Shown: positions 52,972-63,075 of the stretch, in pieces
Numbering within the stretch: position 1 is the first letter of the stretch
How the letters are laid out: every line of letters starts with the position of its first letter
Source: Ruminococcus sp. UBA3767
GTDB lineage: Bacteria > Bacillota > Clostridia > Oscillospirales > Ruminococcaceae
Direction of reading: 5' to 3'
Length of the DNA stretch: 64,000 nt
Assembly (NCBI GenBank): GCA_002371625.1
Contig: DFFV01000098.1
Location: 5,669-69,668 of the forward strand
Translations under genes and position numbers: made by a program
Notes under the pieces: model-generated
Seen by the model: the letters and a program-made list of their open reading frames with translations, nothing else
Database searches by the model: none
Told to the model about the DNA's origin: nothing

Positions 52972-53210
52972 TAAATATTTAAAGTGTTGACCGAGGAAGC
53001 CAAGGTGCAAAATGAGCTTTCAGAGAGTTTTCTGCATGGTGTGATGAAAACAGCTCGGGTGCTGAGGATACCGCCTCGTGAGCGTGCGTTAATCCGCACC
53101 GCCTGACCGGCGTTACAAGGTCATGAGAGAAGGTGCTGCAAGCATTTTCTGAACACGGGTGGAACCACGCAATTTCAGCGTCCTGCGAGAATATCGCAGG
53201 ACTTTTTTGT
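52972..53210 (+). ncRNA. T-box leader (threonine)
   Basis: The AGAGAG element of stem I is at 53023-53028. The T-box core GGGTGGAACCACG is at 53158-53170, and a terminator hairpin GTCCTGCG/CGCAGGAC with six T is at 53180-53208. The TGGA of the core would pair with a tRNA acceptor end carrying U73. The likely specifier codon is ACC (Thr) near 53070-53072; this placement is less certain than the rest. Uncharged tRNA-Thr should stabilise the antiterminator and permit transcription of the membrane-protein gene and thrS. Confidence 0.9.
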
Positions 53211-53233
53211 TTTGTAAAGAATGAGGTGAGGGC

Positions 53234-53707
53234 ATGGGTGCGAACAACATGGGAGCTAACCGAACACGCAGCGTTATGCAGACTGCGGATCAGAGCAAGA
53301 CATACTATTTTGATCCCCGCACACTGCGCAACAGAAAGCGTCTGGCAGGAACATTTTTCACGCTGGCTATGCTCAGCCACTGCGCATCATGCTTTCTGAT
53401 ATATCTGGCGATGACGGAGAAGATATCCTACTATGAGGGCGTGCTGATATTCATTCCGGTATGGATAGTAGGCTACTGGTTCGGGACATTTTTCTCAAGG
53501 GTGCTTGATGTAAAGCTGCCTGACGGAGCAAAAAAGTGCATAATTAGTGAAAAAACAAGAAAGCGTCTGAACAACGTGGTGTTCTTTCTCGGGATACTGC
53601 TGGTAGGCGTGTGGGGCTACTTTTACGTTACCCACTGCCTTATGGTAGAAAAGAACACACAGCTGACATCACAGGCTTTCAGGATCTTACAGGAGGAATT
53701 GATATGA
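53234..53707 (+). CDS. Small membrane protein between the T-box and thrS
   Basis: 157 residues with the ATG at 53234 behind GAGGTGAG. A 35-residue polar N-terminus precedes three membrane helices (about 40-62, 66-87 and 113-132). I recognise no family. Its stop overlaps the thrS start as ATGA, so it is translationally coupled to thrS and shares the T-box. A threonine-linked function, for example in transport, is possible but unproven. Confidence 0.75.
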   Translation: MGANNMGANRTRSVMQTADQSKTYYFDPRTLRNRKRLAGTFFTLAMLSHCASCFLIYLAMTEKISYYEGVLIFIPVWIVGYWFGTFFSRVLDVKLPDGAKKCIISEKTRKRLNNVVFFLGILLVGVWGYFYVTHCLMVEKNTQLTSQAFRILQEELI

Positions 53708-55650
53708 TAAAACTTACACTTAAAGACGGCTCGGTAAAAGAGATCGAAAAGGCAATGCCTGCAAGCGAGATAATCAAAGGGATAGGCATGGGACTTTACA
53801 AGGCTGCCTGCTGCGTAAAGCTGGACGGACAGGTTTATGACATGAGAACTGTGGTCGATCACGACTGCACATTTGAGGTCGAGACCTTTGATTCAAAGGC
53901 AGGTAAGGAAACCTTCTGGCACACAGCTTCGCACCTTATGGCGCAGGCTGTAAAGCAGCTTTACCCCGAAGCAAAGCTGGCAAGAGGTCCTGCTACCGAT
54001 TCGGGCTACTACTACGATTTCGGCGTAGAAAAGCCGTTTACTCAGGCTGACCTTGACAAGATCGAGGCTCAGATGAAAAAGCTCGCTAAGGAGGGCTATG
54101 AGCTGGAGCGCTTTGAGCTGCCTGTTGATGAGGCTGTAAAGCTGATGCAGGACAGAGGCGAGGATTACAAGATAGAGCTTATCCACAAGCACGATGACAA
54201 GGGCGAAAAGCTCTCATTCTACAAGCAGGGCGATTTTGTTGACCTGTGCGCAGGCCCGCACATAATGAACGTTTCATCTATCAAGGCTACAAAGCTGCTT
54301 TCCTGCACAGGTGCATACTGGGGCGACGCTGCCGACAACAAGCAGCTTTGCAGAGTTTACGGTGTTTCATTCCCCAAGGCTTCAATGCTGGAGGAGCACC
54401 TGAAAATGCTCGAGGAAGCCAAGCTGCGTGACCACAACAAGCTCGGCAGAGAGCTTGAATACTTCACCACTGTTGATTACATCGGACAGGGACTGCCGAT
54501 AATGCTGCCAAAGGGCACAAGAGTTATTCAGCTGCTGCAAAGATGGGTTGAGGACGTTGAGCAGGCAAGAGGCTGCCAGCTGACCAAAACTCCGCTTTTT
54601 GCAAAAAGAGATCTTTACAAGATCTCGGGACACTGGGATCATTACCGTGACGGTATGTTCATAATGGGCGATCCCGATGATGAGGAAAAGGACTGCTTTG
54701 CACTGCGCCCGATGACCTGCCCGTTCCAGTACCAGGTGTTCCTCAACAGGCAGCGCTCTTACAGAGAGCTTCCTATGAGGCTGACAGAAACTTCAACGCT
54801 GTTCAGGAACGAGGACAGCGGCGAGATGCACGGACTTATCAGAGTGCGTCAGTTCACTATCTCCGAAGGACATTTCATCATTCGCCCCGATCAGCTTGAG
54901 GACGAGTTCAAGTTCTGCCTTGACCTTGCAAAATACTGTCTGGATACAGTCGGACTGCTTGAAAGCTGCACGTTCAGATTCTCCCAGTGGGATCCCGCTA
55001 ACCCGAAGAACAAATACGAGGGCACAGCTGAGCAGTGGGAATATGCACAGGCTGCAATGAAAAAGATACTCGATGACCTTGGTCTTGACTACGAGATAGG
55101 CATTGACGAGGCTGCATTCTACGGTCCTAAGCTGGATATACAGTACAAGAACGTTTACGGCAAGGAAGACACGCTGGTAACTATCCAGATAGATATGCTG
55201 CTTGCTGAAAGATTCGGTATGTACTACGTTGACAAGGACGGACAGAAAAAGCTGCCCTATATCATCCACAGAACTTCTCTTGGCTGCTACGAGAGAACGC
55301 TTGCTTATATGATCGAGCGCTTTAACGGCGTTATGCCGCTGTGGCTCGCTCCCGAGCAGGTAAGGCTGCTGCCTATCGGTGAGGCTCACGTTGAGTACGC
55401 ACAAAAGCTCGCTGACAAGATGACCGCAAGAGGAATGCGTGTAACAGTCGATGCCGATGACATCAACATAGGCACCAAAATAAAGAAAGCACGCCTTGAA
55501 AGACTGCCTTATATGTTCATTATCGGCGATAAGGAAGTCGAAAGCAATACCGTTTCGGTACGTTCAAGAAAAACAGGCGAGGAAAGCGGAGTCGCTGCCG
55601 ACGATATGCTCGCAAGACTCTATGAGGAGATCGACACAAAGGCAAAGTAA
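53704..55650 (+). CDS. thrS: Threonyl-tRNA synthetase
   Basis: 648 residues from the ATG at 53704 (AGGAGG upstream); the frame is open earlier but lacks a ribosome site. It has a TGS domain (1-62), an editing domain (HTASHLMAQAV and CAGPHI, with metal-binding His/Cys), a class II catalytic core (RPMTCPFQY, EMHGLIRVRQF, ALGCYERTLA-type motif as LGCYERTLAY) and a C-terminal anticodon-binding domain. It charges tRNA-Thr and is controlled by the T-box upstream. Confidence 0.98.
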   Translation: MIKLTLKDGSVKEIEKAMPASEIIKGIGMGLYKAACCVKLDGQVYDMRTVVDHDCTFEVETFDSKAGKETFWHTASHLMAQAVKQLYPEAKLARGPATDSGYYYDFGVEKPFTQADLDKIEAQMKKLAKEGYELERFELPVDEAVKLMQDRGEDYKIELIHKHDDKGEKLSFYKQGDFVDLCAGPHIMNVSSIKATKLLSCTGAYWGDAADNKQLCRVYGVSFPKASMLEEHLKMLEEAKLRDHNKLGRELEYFTTVDYIGQGLPIMLPKGTRVIQLLQRWVEDVEQARGCQLTKTPLFAKRDLYKISGHWDHYRDGMFIMGDPDDEEKDCFALRPMTCPFQYQVFLNRQRSYRELPMRLTETSTLFRNEDSGEMHGLIRVRQFTISEGHFIIRPDQLEDEFKFCLDLAKYCLDTVGLLESCTFRFSQWDPANPKNKYEGTAEQWEYAQAAMKKILDDLGLDYEIGIDEAAFYGPKLDIQYKNVYGKEDTLVTIQIDMLLAERFGMYYVDKDGQKKLPYIIHRTSLGCYERTLAYMIERFNGVMPLWLAPEQVRLLPIGEAHVEYAQKLADKMTARGMRVTVDADDINIGTKIKKARLERLPYMFIIGDKEVESNTVSVRSRKTGEESGVAADDMLARLYEEIDTKAK

Positions 55651-55667
55651 AGGAAGGTACAGAGAAA

Positions 55668-57206
55668 ATGTCATCAACGGTTTGGATAATCATAGCATTT
55701 GCCTGCTATCTTCTGGGTATGCTGCTGATAGGTGCTTCGTACATGAAAAAGACCAAGAACTCCGAGGACTTTTTCCTTGGAGGAAGAGGACTTTCAGGCT
55801 GGGTAGCAGCACTTTCGGCGCAGGCTTCGGATATGTCGGGCTGGCTGCTCATGGGACTTCCCGGTGCTGTATATGCACTTGGAACAGGACAGATATGGAT
55901 AGCTGTGGGCTTGTTCATAGGTACTGCTCTTAACTGGATATTCGTAGCAAAAAGGCTTCGCCGCTACACGATAAGAGCCAACAACTCGCTCACTCTCCCG
56001 AAATACCTGGAAAACAGGTTCCACGATAAGCACCGCATACTGCTGCTCATCTCATCAGTTGCTATACTGATATTCTTCCTGGTGTACACCGCTTCGGGAC
56101 TTGCAGCAGGCGGAAAGCTGTTCAACTCGGTATTCGGACTTGACTATAAGGTCTGCCTTACGATAGGTACAGTGGTAATTCTCTCATACACATTCATGGG
56201 CGGATTTATGGCTGTGTGCGTTACAGACTTTATTCAGGGACTGCTTATGCTGATAGGTGTTATCACCGTTCCGATAATCGCATTTATGCTTGTCGGTGCA
56301 GGCAATGTGATGGATAACATCACCGCAACAGGTGTTGAAGCAAAAGCGTTTTTCGATCCCATCACAAGCGCTGACGGCAGCAGCTATTCGTTTGTAGATA
56401 TAATCTCACAGCTCGGCTGGGCACTCGGTTATTTCGGTATGCCCCACATCATCGTAAGATTTATGGCTATCAAGAACGAGAAGGAGATAAAAAAATCAAG
56501 GTTCATCGGCATTGGATGGTGCGCACTTTCACTTGTTTTCGCCTGCATCATCGGCATCGTCGGCAGGGCTTATCTGCCGCTGCTGGAAGGCTCAAACACC
56601 GAAAAGGTATTCATCGAGATGATACAAAAGGTGTTTACAGATGACATAGGCATCGCCTTTATCGGCGGAATTTTCCTGTGCGGCATACTTGCTGCGATAA
56701 TGTCAACTGCCGATTCTCAGCTGCTTGTTACGGCTTCATCGGTATCTGAGGACATCTACCACTCGGTCATCAACAAAAAGGCTTCAAGCAAGACAGTGCT
56801 TCTGGTGAGCCGTTTGACCGTTATTGCAGTAGCTGTGATAGCTTATCTTATCGCTCTTGATCCTGAAAGCAGCGTTATGGGACTGGTATCTGATGCATGG
56901 GCAGGACTTGGCGCATCATTCGGACCGATAGTACTTATGTCGCTTTACTGGAAGCGCACCAACATTGCAGGTGCTGTTGCAGGTATCGCTTCGGGCGCTG
57001 TTACGGTAATAGTTTGGGACTACATAAAGTTCGGCGGAAAAACACTTGCTGAGTCAACAGGACTTTATTCGCTGGTAATAGGCTTTGGTATAAGCCTTGC
57101 TGCAATAATCATCGCAAGCCTTTGCACAAAAGCTCCCGGCGAGGAGATACTCAAGGAGTTCTCGGATGTGCAAAACGGCATCGACTGCGGCTGCGACGAC
57201 GCTTAA
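55668..57206 (+). CDS. putP: Sodium/proline symporter
   Basis: 512 residues with thirteen membrane segments of the SSS family. Family landmarks include the N-terminal SEDFFLGGRGLSGW, ALSAQASDMSGWLLMGLPGA and STADSQLLVTASSVSEDI, the last carrying sodium-site Ser/Thr residues. It probably takes up proline with sodium. It starts 17 bases after thrS behind AAAGGAAGG and may be part of the T-box operon; a terminator follows it. Confidence 0.93.
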   Translation: MSSTVWIIIAFACYLLGMLLIGASYMKKTKNSEDFFLGGRGLSGWVAALSAQASDMSGWLLMGLPGAVYALGTGQIWIAVGLFIGTALNWIFVAKRLRRYTIRANNSLTLPKYLENRFHDKHRILLLISSVAILIFFLVYTASGLAAGGKLFNSVFGLDYKVCLTIGTVVILSYTFMGGFMAVCVTDFIQGLLMLIGVITVPIIAFMLVGAGNVMDNITATGVEAKAFFDPITSADGSSYSFVDIISQLGWALGYFGMPHIIVRFMAIKNEKEIKKSRFIGIGWCALSLVFACIIGIVGRAYLPLLEGSNTEKVFIEMIQKVFTDDIGIAFIGGIFLCGILAAIMSTADSQLLVTASSVSEDIYHSVINKKASSKTVLLVSRLTVIAVAVIAYLIALDPESSVMGLVSDAWAGLGASFGPIVLMSLYWKRTNIAGAVAGIASGAVTVIVWDYIKFGGKTLAESTGLYSLVIGFGISLAAIIIASLCTKAPGEEILKEFSDVQNGIDCGCDDA

Positions 57207-57221
57207 ACCGATATTATGAAC

Positions 57222-57261
57222 GGGCGGTCATCCCCTGCGGATATACCGCCCTTCTTTTTTT
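57222..57261 (+). terminator. Terminator of putP
   Basis: Stem GGGCGGT/ACCGCCC with a 16-base loop, then TTCTTTTTTT. Confidence 0.85.
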
Positions 57262-57280
57262 GATATTTACAATTTGTGTA

Positions 57281-57309
57281 TTGACAAACAGGGCTTTATG
57301 CTTCATAAT
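57281..57309 (+). promoter_or_regulatory. Promoter of rnz
   Basis: TTGACA (57281), 17 bases, CATAAT (57304). Confidence 0.8.
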
Positions 57310-57349
57310 ATATTGTAAGGTTTGGGAACCGGAAAGCGAGGGGAAGGCT

Positions 57350-58252
57350 ATGATAGATGTTTGCCTTGCAGGCACAGGCGGAATGATGCCGCTGCCGAAC
57401 AGATGGCTTACGAGCTTCTGGATAGAATATAACGGAAAAGCCGCTCTTATAGACTGCGGTGAGGGTACACAGATAGCTCTGGCAAAGCACGGCTGCAAGC
57501 TGAGCAAGATAGACGCTCTTTTTATCACGCATTTTCACGCCGATCATATCTCGGGACTTTCGGGACTGCTGCTCTCGATAGGCAATATGGGCAAAAAAGG
57601 CTACATAACTATCTACGGCTGCAAGGGACTTGCAAGGATAATCAAAAATCTTTGCTGTATTTGTCCGCTTCTCCCCTACGGGATAGATATAGTTGAGCTT
57701 GACAGCAAACAGCATAATACTATGCACTGGAACAGCATGGAGGTCAACACTATCCCGCTGCGCCACGGTATCCCCTGCATGGGCTATTCTTTCAGACTGG
57801 ACAGAAAGCCCGTTTTCAACCCCGGAAAAGCAAAGGCGCTTGGCATTGATGTCAAATACTGGCGTCAGCTGCACGGCGGTCAAAGTGTGACTGTGAACGG
57901 TAAGGAGATAACTACCGATATGGTCACCGATTCTGAAAGAGATCCTATAAAGATAACATATATGACCGATACGGTCGCTTTCGGTGAAATGGCTGAGTTT
58001 GCCAAAAAATCCGACCTTCTCGTGTGCGAGGGTATGTACGGCGACGACGAGATACTGGATAAGGTGAAGGAAAAAGGTCACATGGTATTTTCGCAGAGTG
58101 CCGATATTGCCGTAAAGTCAGGCTCTAAGGAGCTCTGGCTGACGCATTACAGCCCTGCGATGCCCAACCCTAAGGCTTATGAAAAAAAGATGCGTGCAAA
58201 ATTCGCAAATACTGTGATAAGCAAGGACGGTCAGAAAAAAACTCTCGGATAA
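57350..58252 (+). CDS. rnz: Ribonuclease Z
   Basis: 300 residues from the ATG at 57350, 40 bases past the promoter and behind GAGGGGAAGG. The metal motif is THFHADH (H61, H63, D65, H66), with TDTVAF and LTHYSPAM later. It resembles tRNase Z, which trims the 3' trailer of tRNA precursors, and is close to the family length of about 305. A related metal hydrolase of another role cannot be excluded from sequence alone. Confidence 0.85.
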   Translation: MIDVCLAGTGGMMPLPNRWLTSFWIEYNGKAALIDCGEGTQIALAKHGCKLSKIDALFITHFHADHISGLSGLLLSIGNMGKKGYITIYGCKGLARIIKNLCCICPLLPYGIDIVELDSKQHNTMHWNSMEVNTIPLRHGIPCMGYSFRLDRKPVFNPGKAKALGIDVKYWRQLHGGQSVTVNGKEITTDMVTDSERDPIKITYMTDTVAFGEMAEFAKKSDLLVCEGMYGDDEILDKVKEKGHMVFSQSADIAVKSGSKELWLTHYSPAMPNPKAYEKKMRAKFANTVISKDGQKKTLG

Positions 58253-58258
58253 GATAAA

Positions 58259-58295
58259 ACAGTCTGCTATTTAAATGGCAGACTGTTATTTTTTG
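58259..58295 (+). terminator. Terminator of rnz
   Basis: Stem ACAGTCTGC/GCAGACTGT with a 10-base loop, then TATTTTTT. Confidence 0.85.
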
Positions 58296-58403
58296 CCCGG
58301 GCTATTCTTCATTGCTGTTGTTTTCCTGCTTGCTCCGTATTTCTTACAACTAAATCACAAAAAAATACTCTTTTGGTGAGGTTTCTTTGTAAACTGTTCA
58401 TTA

Positions 58404-58432
58404 TTGACAATACGGCTGTGTAGTGATATAAT
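58404..58432 (+). promoter_or_regulatory. Promoter of trkAH
   Basis: TTGACA (58404), 17 bases, TATAAT (58427): full consensus. Confidence 0.85.
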
Positions 58433-58489
58433 CTAATATGTATCATTATTTTTAGGATCACTGTTTTTTCTCGTTTTGGGAAGGAGGAT

Positions 58490-59878
58490 ATGCCTGCTTT
58501 AAGGCATAGATATATTATGAGATTTGTAGTTATCGGTTCGGGTAAGATCGGCGCTACGCTTTCCGAACAGCTCGTTGAGGAGGGGCATAACGTTATCGCT
58601 GTCGATAATAACCCGGAGGCTGTTAAAAAGCTGCTCAATTCGCAGGATATAATGTGTATCGAGGGCAACGGCGCTACCGCTGCGGTACAGATAGATGCAG
58701 GCGTTAAAAATGCCGACCTGCTTATTGCAACAACTGCCCACGATGAGCTGAATATGGTGTGCTGTATGCTCGCCAGACAGCTTGGTGCGAAAAAAACTAT
58801 ATGCAGAGTAAGAAATCCTGAGTATTACGACCAGATAGATATAATCAAGAATAACCTCGGTCTTGCACTGATAATCAACCCTGAGCTTTATACCGCAAGA
58901 GATATTGCAAACGGACTTGTGTTCCCTACTGCTACAAGGCTTGAGGTCTTCGGCAAGGGCAGAGTGGAAATGGTCGAGCTGAAGCTGTCGGAATCCTCTC
59001 CGATGGTCGGGCTGACACTTGCCGAGATATATAAAAGACTGAAAATTAAGTTCCTTATCTGTGCCGTTCAGCGTGAACATAGCATATTTATCCCTTCGGG
59101 TGATTTTGTGCTCCACGCAGATGACAGGATAAATATTGCCGCCTCTCATTCGGATATAGAAAGGTTCTTCCGTGAGAACGGTTTTGTAAAGAGCAAGATA
59201 AAATCGGTTATGATAGTCGGCGGAGGAAAGATAGGCTATTACCTCGCTAAACAGCTCTCTGCTATCGGTATGAGAGTAAAGGTGATAGAAAAGGATTACA
59301 ACCGCTGCACCGAGCTTTGCGACGAGATACCCAAGGCTACGATAATCCACGGCGACGGCACCGATCAGGAGCTGCTGCTGGACGAGGGCATAAAGGAAGT
59401 TGATGCTTTTGTAGCTCTTTCGGGACTCGATGAGGAAAACATCATCATGTCGCTTTACGCAAAGAACAATTCCGAGGCTAAGACAGTAACAAAAATAAAC
59501 CGTGATTCATACGTTGATATGGCAAGAATGCTCGGGCTGGATACCATTGTTATGCCAAAGCTGCTGACAACGGGAACTATACTGAGCTATGTAAGATCAC
59601 TTGAAAACGCATCCTCGGAGAGCCGTATCGAATCGCTTTATCACCTTATCGGCAATCAGGTCGAGGCGATAGAGTTCAATATCAAGGAGCAGATACCGCA
59701 TCTTACGGGAATACCGCTCAAGGATATTACGCTGAAAAAGAATATCCTGATCTGTGCGATCATCAGAAAGCGTCAGGTCATTATCCCAAACGGTAATGAT
59801 ACCATGGAGCTTGATGACTCGGTAATAATCGTTACAAAGGATCAGCGCTTCTCGGAGCTTAGGGATATTATTGAATAG
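58490..59878 (+). CDS. trkA: Trk system potassium uptake regulator TrkA
   Basis: 462 residues with two RCK units: Rossmann domains beginning GSGKIGATL (near 18) and GGGKIGYYL (near 245), each followed by a TrkA-C domain. It is the NAD(H)/nucleotide-binding gating ring of the TrkH channel. The ATG at 58490 lies only 2 bases after AAGGAGG; the ATG at 58517, which matches the usual TrkA N-terminus, has no ribosome site. Either may be used. It is 13 bases upstream of trkH. Confidence 0.94.
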   Translation: MPALRHRYIMRFVVIGSGKIGATLSEQLVEEGHNVIAVDNNPEAVKKLLNSQDIMCIEGNGATAAVQIDAGVKNADLLIATTAHDELNMVCCMLARQLGAKKTICRVRNPEYYDQIDIIKNNLGLALIINPELYTARDIANGLVFPTATRLEVFGKGRVEMVELKLSESSPMVGLTLAEIYKRLKIKFLICAVQREHSIFIPSGDFVLHADDRINIAASHSDIERFFRENGFVKSKIKSVMIVGGGKIGYYLAKQLSAIGMRVKVIEKDYNRCTELCDEIPKATIIHGDGTDQELLLDEGIKEVDAFVALSGLDEENIIMSLYAKNNSEAKTVTKINRDSYVDMARMLGLDTIVMPKLLTTGTILSYVRSLENASSESRIESLYHLIGNQVEAIEFNIKEQIPHLTGIPLKDITLKKNILICAIIRKRQVIIPNGNDTMELDDSVIIVTKDQRFSELRDIIE

Positions 59879-59891
59879 GAGATAGATTCGG

Positions 59892-61355
59892 TTGAACAAA
59901 AAGATCGTGCTCAACACGCTGGCAAAGATCTCACTGCTTGAAGCGGTGCTTATGCTGCTGCCGTGTTCTGTGGCAATATACTACGGCGAAATGAATACGC
60001 TCAAGACATTCCTGTTGGTAGCTGTATCGATATGCGCTGTGCAGACACCTGTGCTTATCCTTACCAAGCAAAAGGATGTTGTGATGAACTTCCGTGACGG
60101 CGTGGCTGTCGCAGCACTGGGCTGGGTAGTTATTTCGGTATTCGGTGCACTGCCGTTTTATGTAAGCGGCGAGATACCAGATCCCGTAAATGCGCTGTTT
60201 GAAAGCATCTCGGGCTTTACGACAACAGGCTCGTCTATCCTGACTGATGTTGAAGCAATGACTAAGGGAATGATGTTCTGGCGCTGCTTTACCCACTGGG
60301 TAGGCGGAATGGGCGTTCTGGTGCTTACCATCGCCATACTCCCCTCGGACAAAAAATCATCGAGCCTGCAGCTGATGAGGGCGGAATGCCCCGGACCTAC
60401 GGTTGAAAAGCTCGTGCCAAAGGGAAAATCCTCAGCACTGATACTCTATATGATATATACCGTAATGACGCTGCTGATGATAATATTTCTCGTTATAGGC
60501 AAAATGCCGCTTTATGACAGCATCTGCACAACGTTCGGCACTGCCGGCACCGGCGGATTCGGCATAAAAAATGCGGGGATCGGCTACTATGATTCAGCAT
60601 ATCTCGAGGGTGTCGTGACCGTGTTCATGATACTTTTCGGCGTAAACTTCAACATTTATTTCTTTATTATAATGAAACGTTTTTCCGACGTTTTCAAGAA
60701 CTCGGAGCTGAAGGTGTATCTGGGGATAATCGCCGCATCTATCGGACTTCTCTGCGCAAACACAATGGCTTACGGCGTTTACGGCAGCTTCTCCAAGGCG
60801 TTCAGATATTCCTCATTCCAGGTCGGTTCTATAATGACCTCAACGGGCTTTGCTACGGCGGACTTTGACCAATGGCCCGAATTTTCAAAGGCGATACTTG
60901 TTATACTTATGTTCATAGGTGCCTGTGCCGGCTCAACAGGAGGCGGTTTCAAGGTATCAAGACTGATAATACTTGTGAGAACAGCTCGCAGGAATCTGCG
61001 CAAGCTGATGCACCCGAAATCAGTCAATGTCGTAAAATCCGACGATAAAACGCTCAATGTTGAAACGGTGCACGGAGTAAGCGGATACCTGATAATCTAT
61101 ATCCTGATATTCTTCACTTCGCTGCTTATAATCTCGCTCAACAATCTCGATTTTACTACCTCATTCACCTCGGTAACGACCTGTTTCAACAACATCGGTC
61201 CGGGACTTGGCAAGGTAGGCCCGATGTGCAATTTCTCGGAGCTTTCCAATCTTTCCAAGATCACGCTCAGCTTTGATATGCTGCTTGGAAGACTTGAATG
61301 TATCCCGATGATAATGATATTTGCACCATCAATGTGGATAAAGAAACTATACTGA
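59892..61355 (+). CDS. trkH: Trk/Ktr potassium channel subunit TrkH
   Basis: 487 residues with the four M1-P-M2 repeats of the Trk/Ktr/HKT family. Selectivity loops include ISGFTTTGSS near residue 108 and TFGTAGTGGFG near 220, and two more follow in the second half (SIMTSTGFAT, TTCFNNIGPG). It takes up K+ with TrkA, probably driven by the membrane potential. The start is TTG behind TAGGAG. Confidence 0.95.
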   Translation: MNKKIVLNTLAKISLLEAVLMLLPCSVAIYYGEMNTLKTFLLVAVSICAVQTPVLILTKQKDVVMNFRDGVAVAALGWVVISVFGALPFYVSGEIPDPVNALFESISGFTTTGSSILTDVEAMTKGMMFWRCFTHWVGGMGVLVLTIAILPSDKKSSSLQLMRAECPGPTVEKLVPKGKSSALILYMIYTVMTLLMIIFLVIGKMPLYDSICTTFGTAGTGGFGIKNAGIGYYDSAYLEGVVTVFMILFGVNFNIYFFIIMKRFSDVFKNSELKVYLGIIAASIGLLCANTMAYGVYGSFSKAFRYSSFQVGSIMTSTGFATADFDQWPEFSKAILVILMFIGACAGSTGGGFKVSRLIILVRTARRNLRKLMHPKSVNVVKSDDKTLNVETVHGVSGYLIIYILIFFTSLLIISLNNLDFTTSFTSVTTCFNNIGPGLGKVGPMCNFSELSNLSKITLSFDMLLGRLECIPMIMIFAPSMWIKKLY

Positions 61356-61370
61356 CATAATTATATGAAA

Positions 61371-61405
61371 AGATCCCGACATCTCTGCCGGGATCTGTTT
61401 TTTTG
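61371..61405. terminator. Bidirectional terminator
   Basis: Stem AGATCCCG/CGGGATCT with a 10-base loop, then GTTTTTTT on the plus side and TTTTC on the minus side. Confidence 0.85.
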
Positions 61406-61408
61406 CTG

Positions 61409-62827
<1,419 letters not shown>

Positions 62828-62852
62828 TTATTAAATGCTCATACTTTAAATA

Positions 62853-62881
62853 ATTATATCACAGCTCATTAAAATTTTCAA
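62853..62881 (-). promoter_or_regulatory. Promoter of the proline-rich membrane protein gene
   Basis: Minus strand TTGAAA (62881-62876), 17 bases, TATAAT (62858-62853). Confidence 0.75.
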
Positions 62882-63007
62882 TACAATTAAACGCTCCCCG
62901 TAATTTTTTAGACATATTCAATATTTATCCCCCGTGATATTTGTTTGAAATTACAAAACAACTCTGTGCAATTTTTCTGCACTATGTGTTAAAATTTTTG
63001 CGATGTG

Positions 63008-63036
63008 TTGCAAACGGGCGCAAACTATGGTATAAT
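63008..63036 (+). promoter_or_regulatory. Promoter of prfC
   Basis: TTGCAA (63008), 17 bases, TATAAT (63031). Confidence 0.75.
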
Positions 63037-63075
63037 ATCAAGGTATGCTTTGAATAATTTAATGGAGGAATAGCT

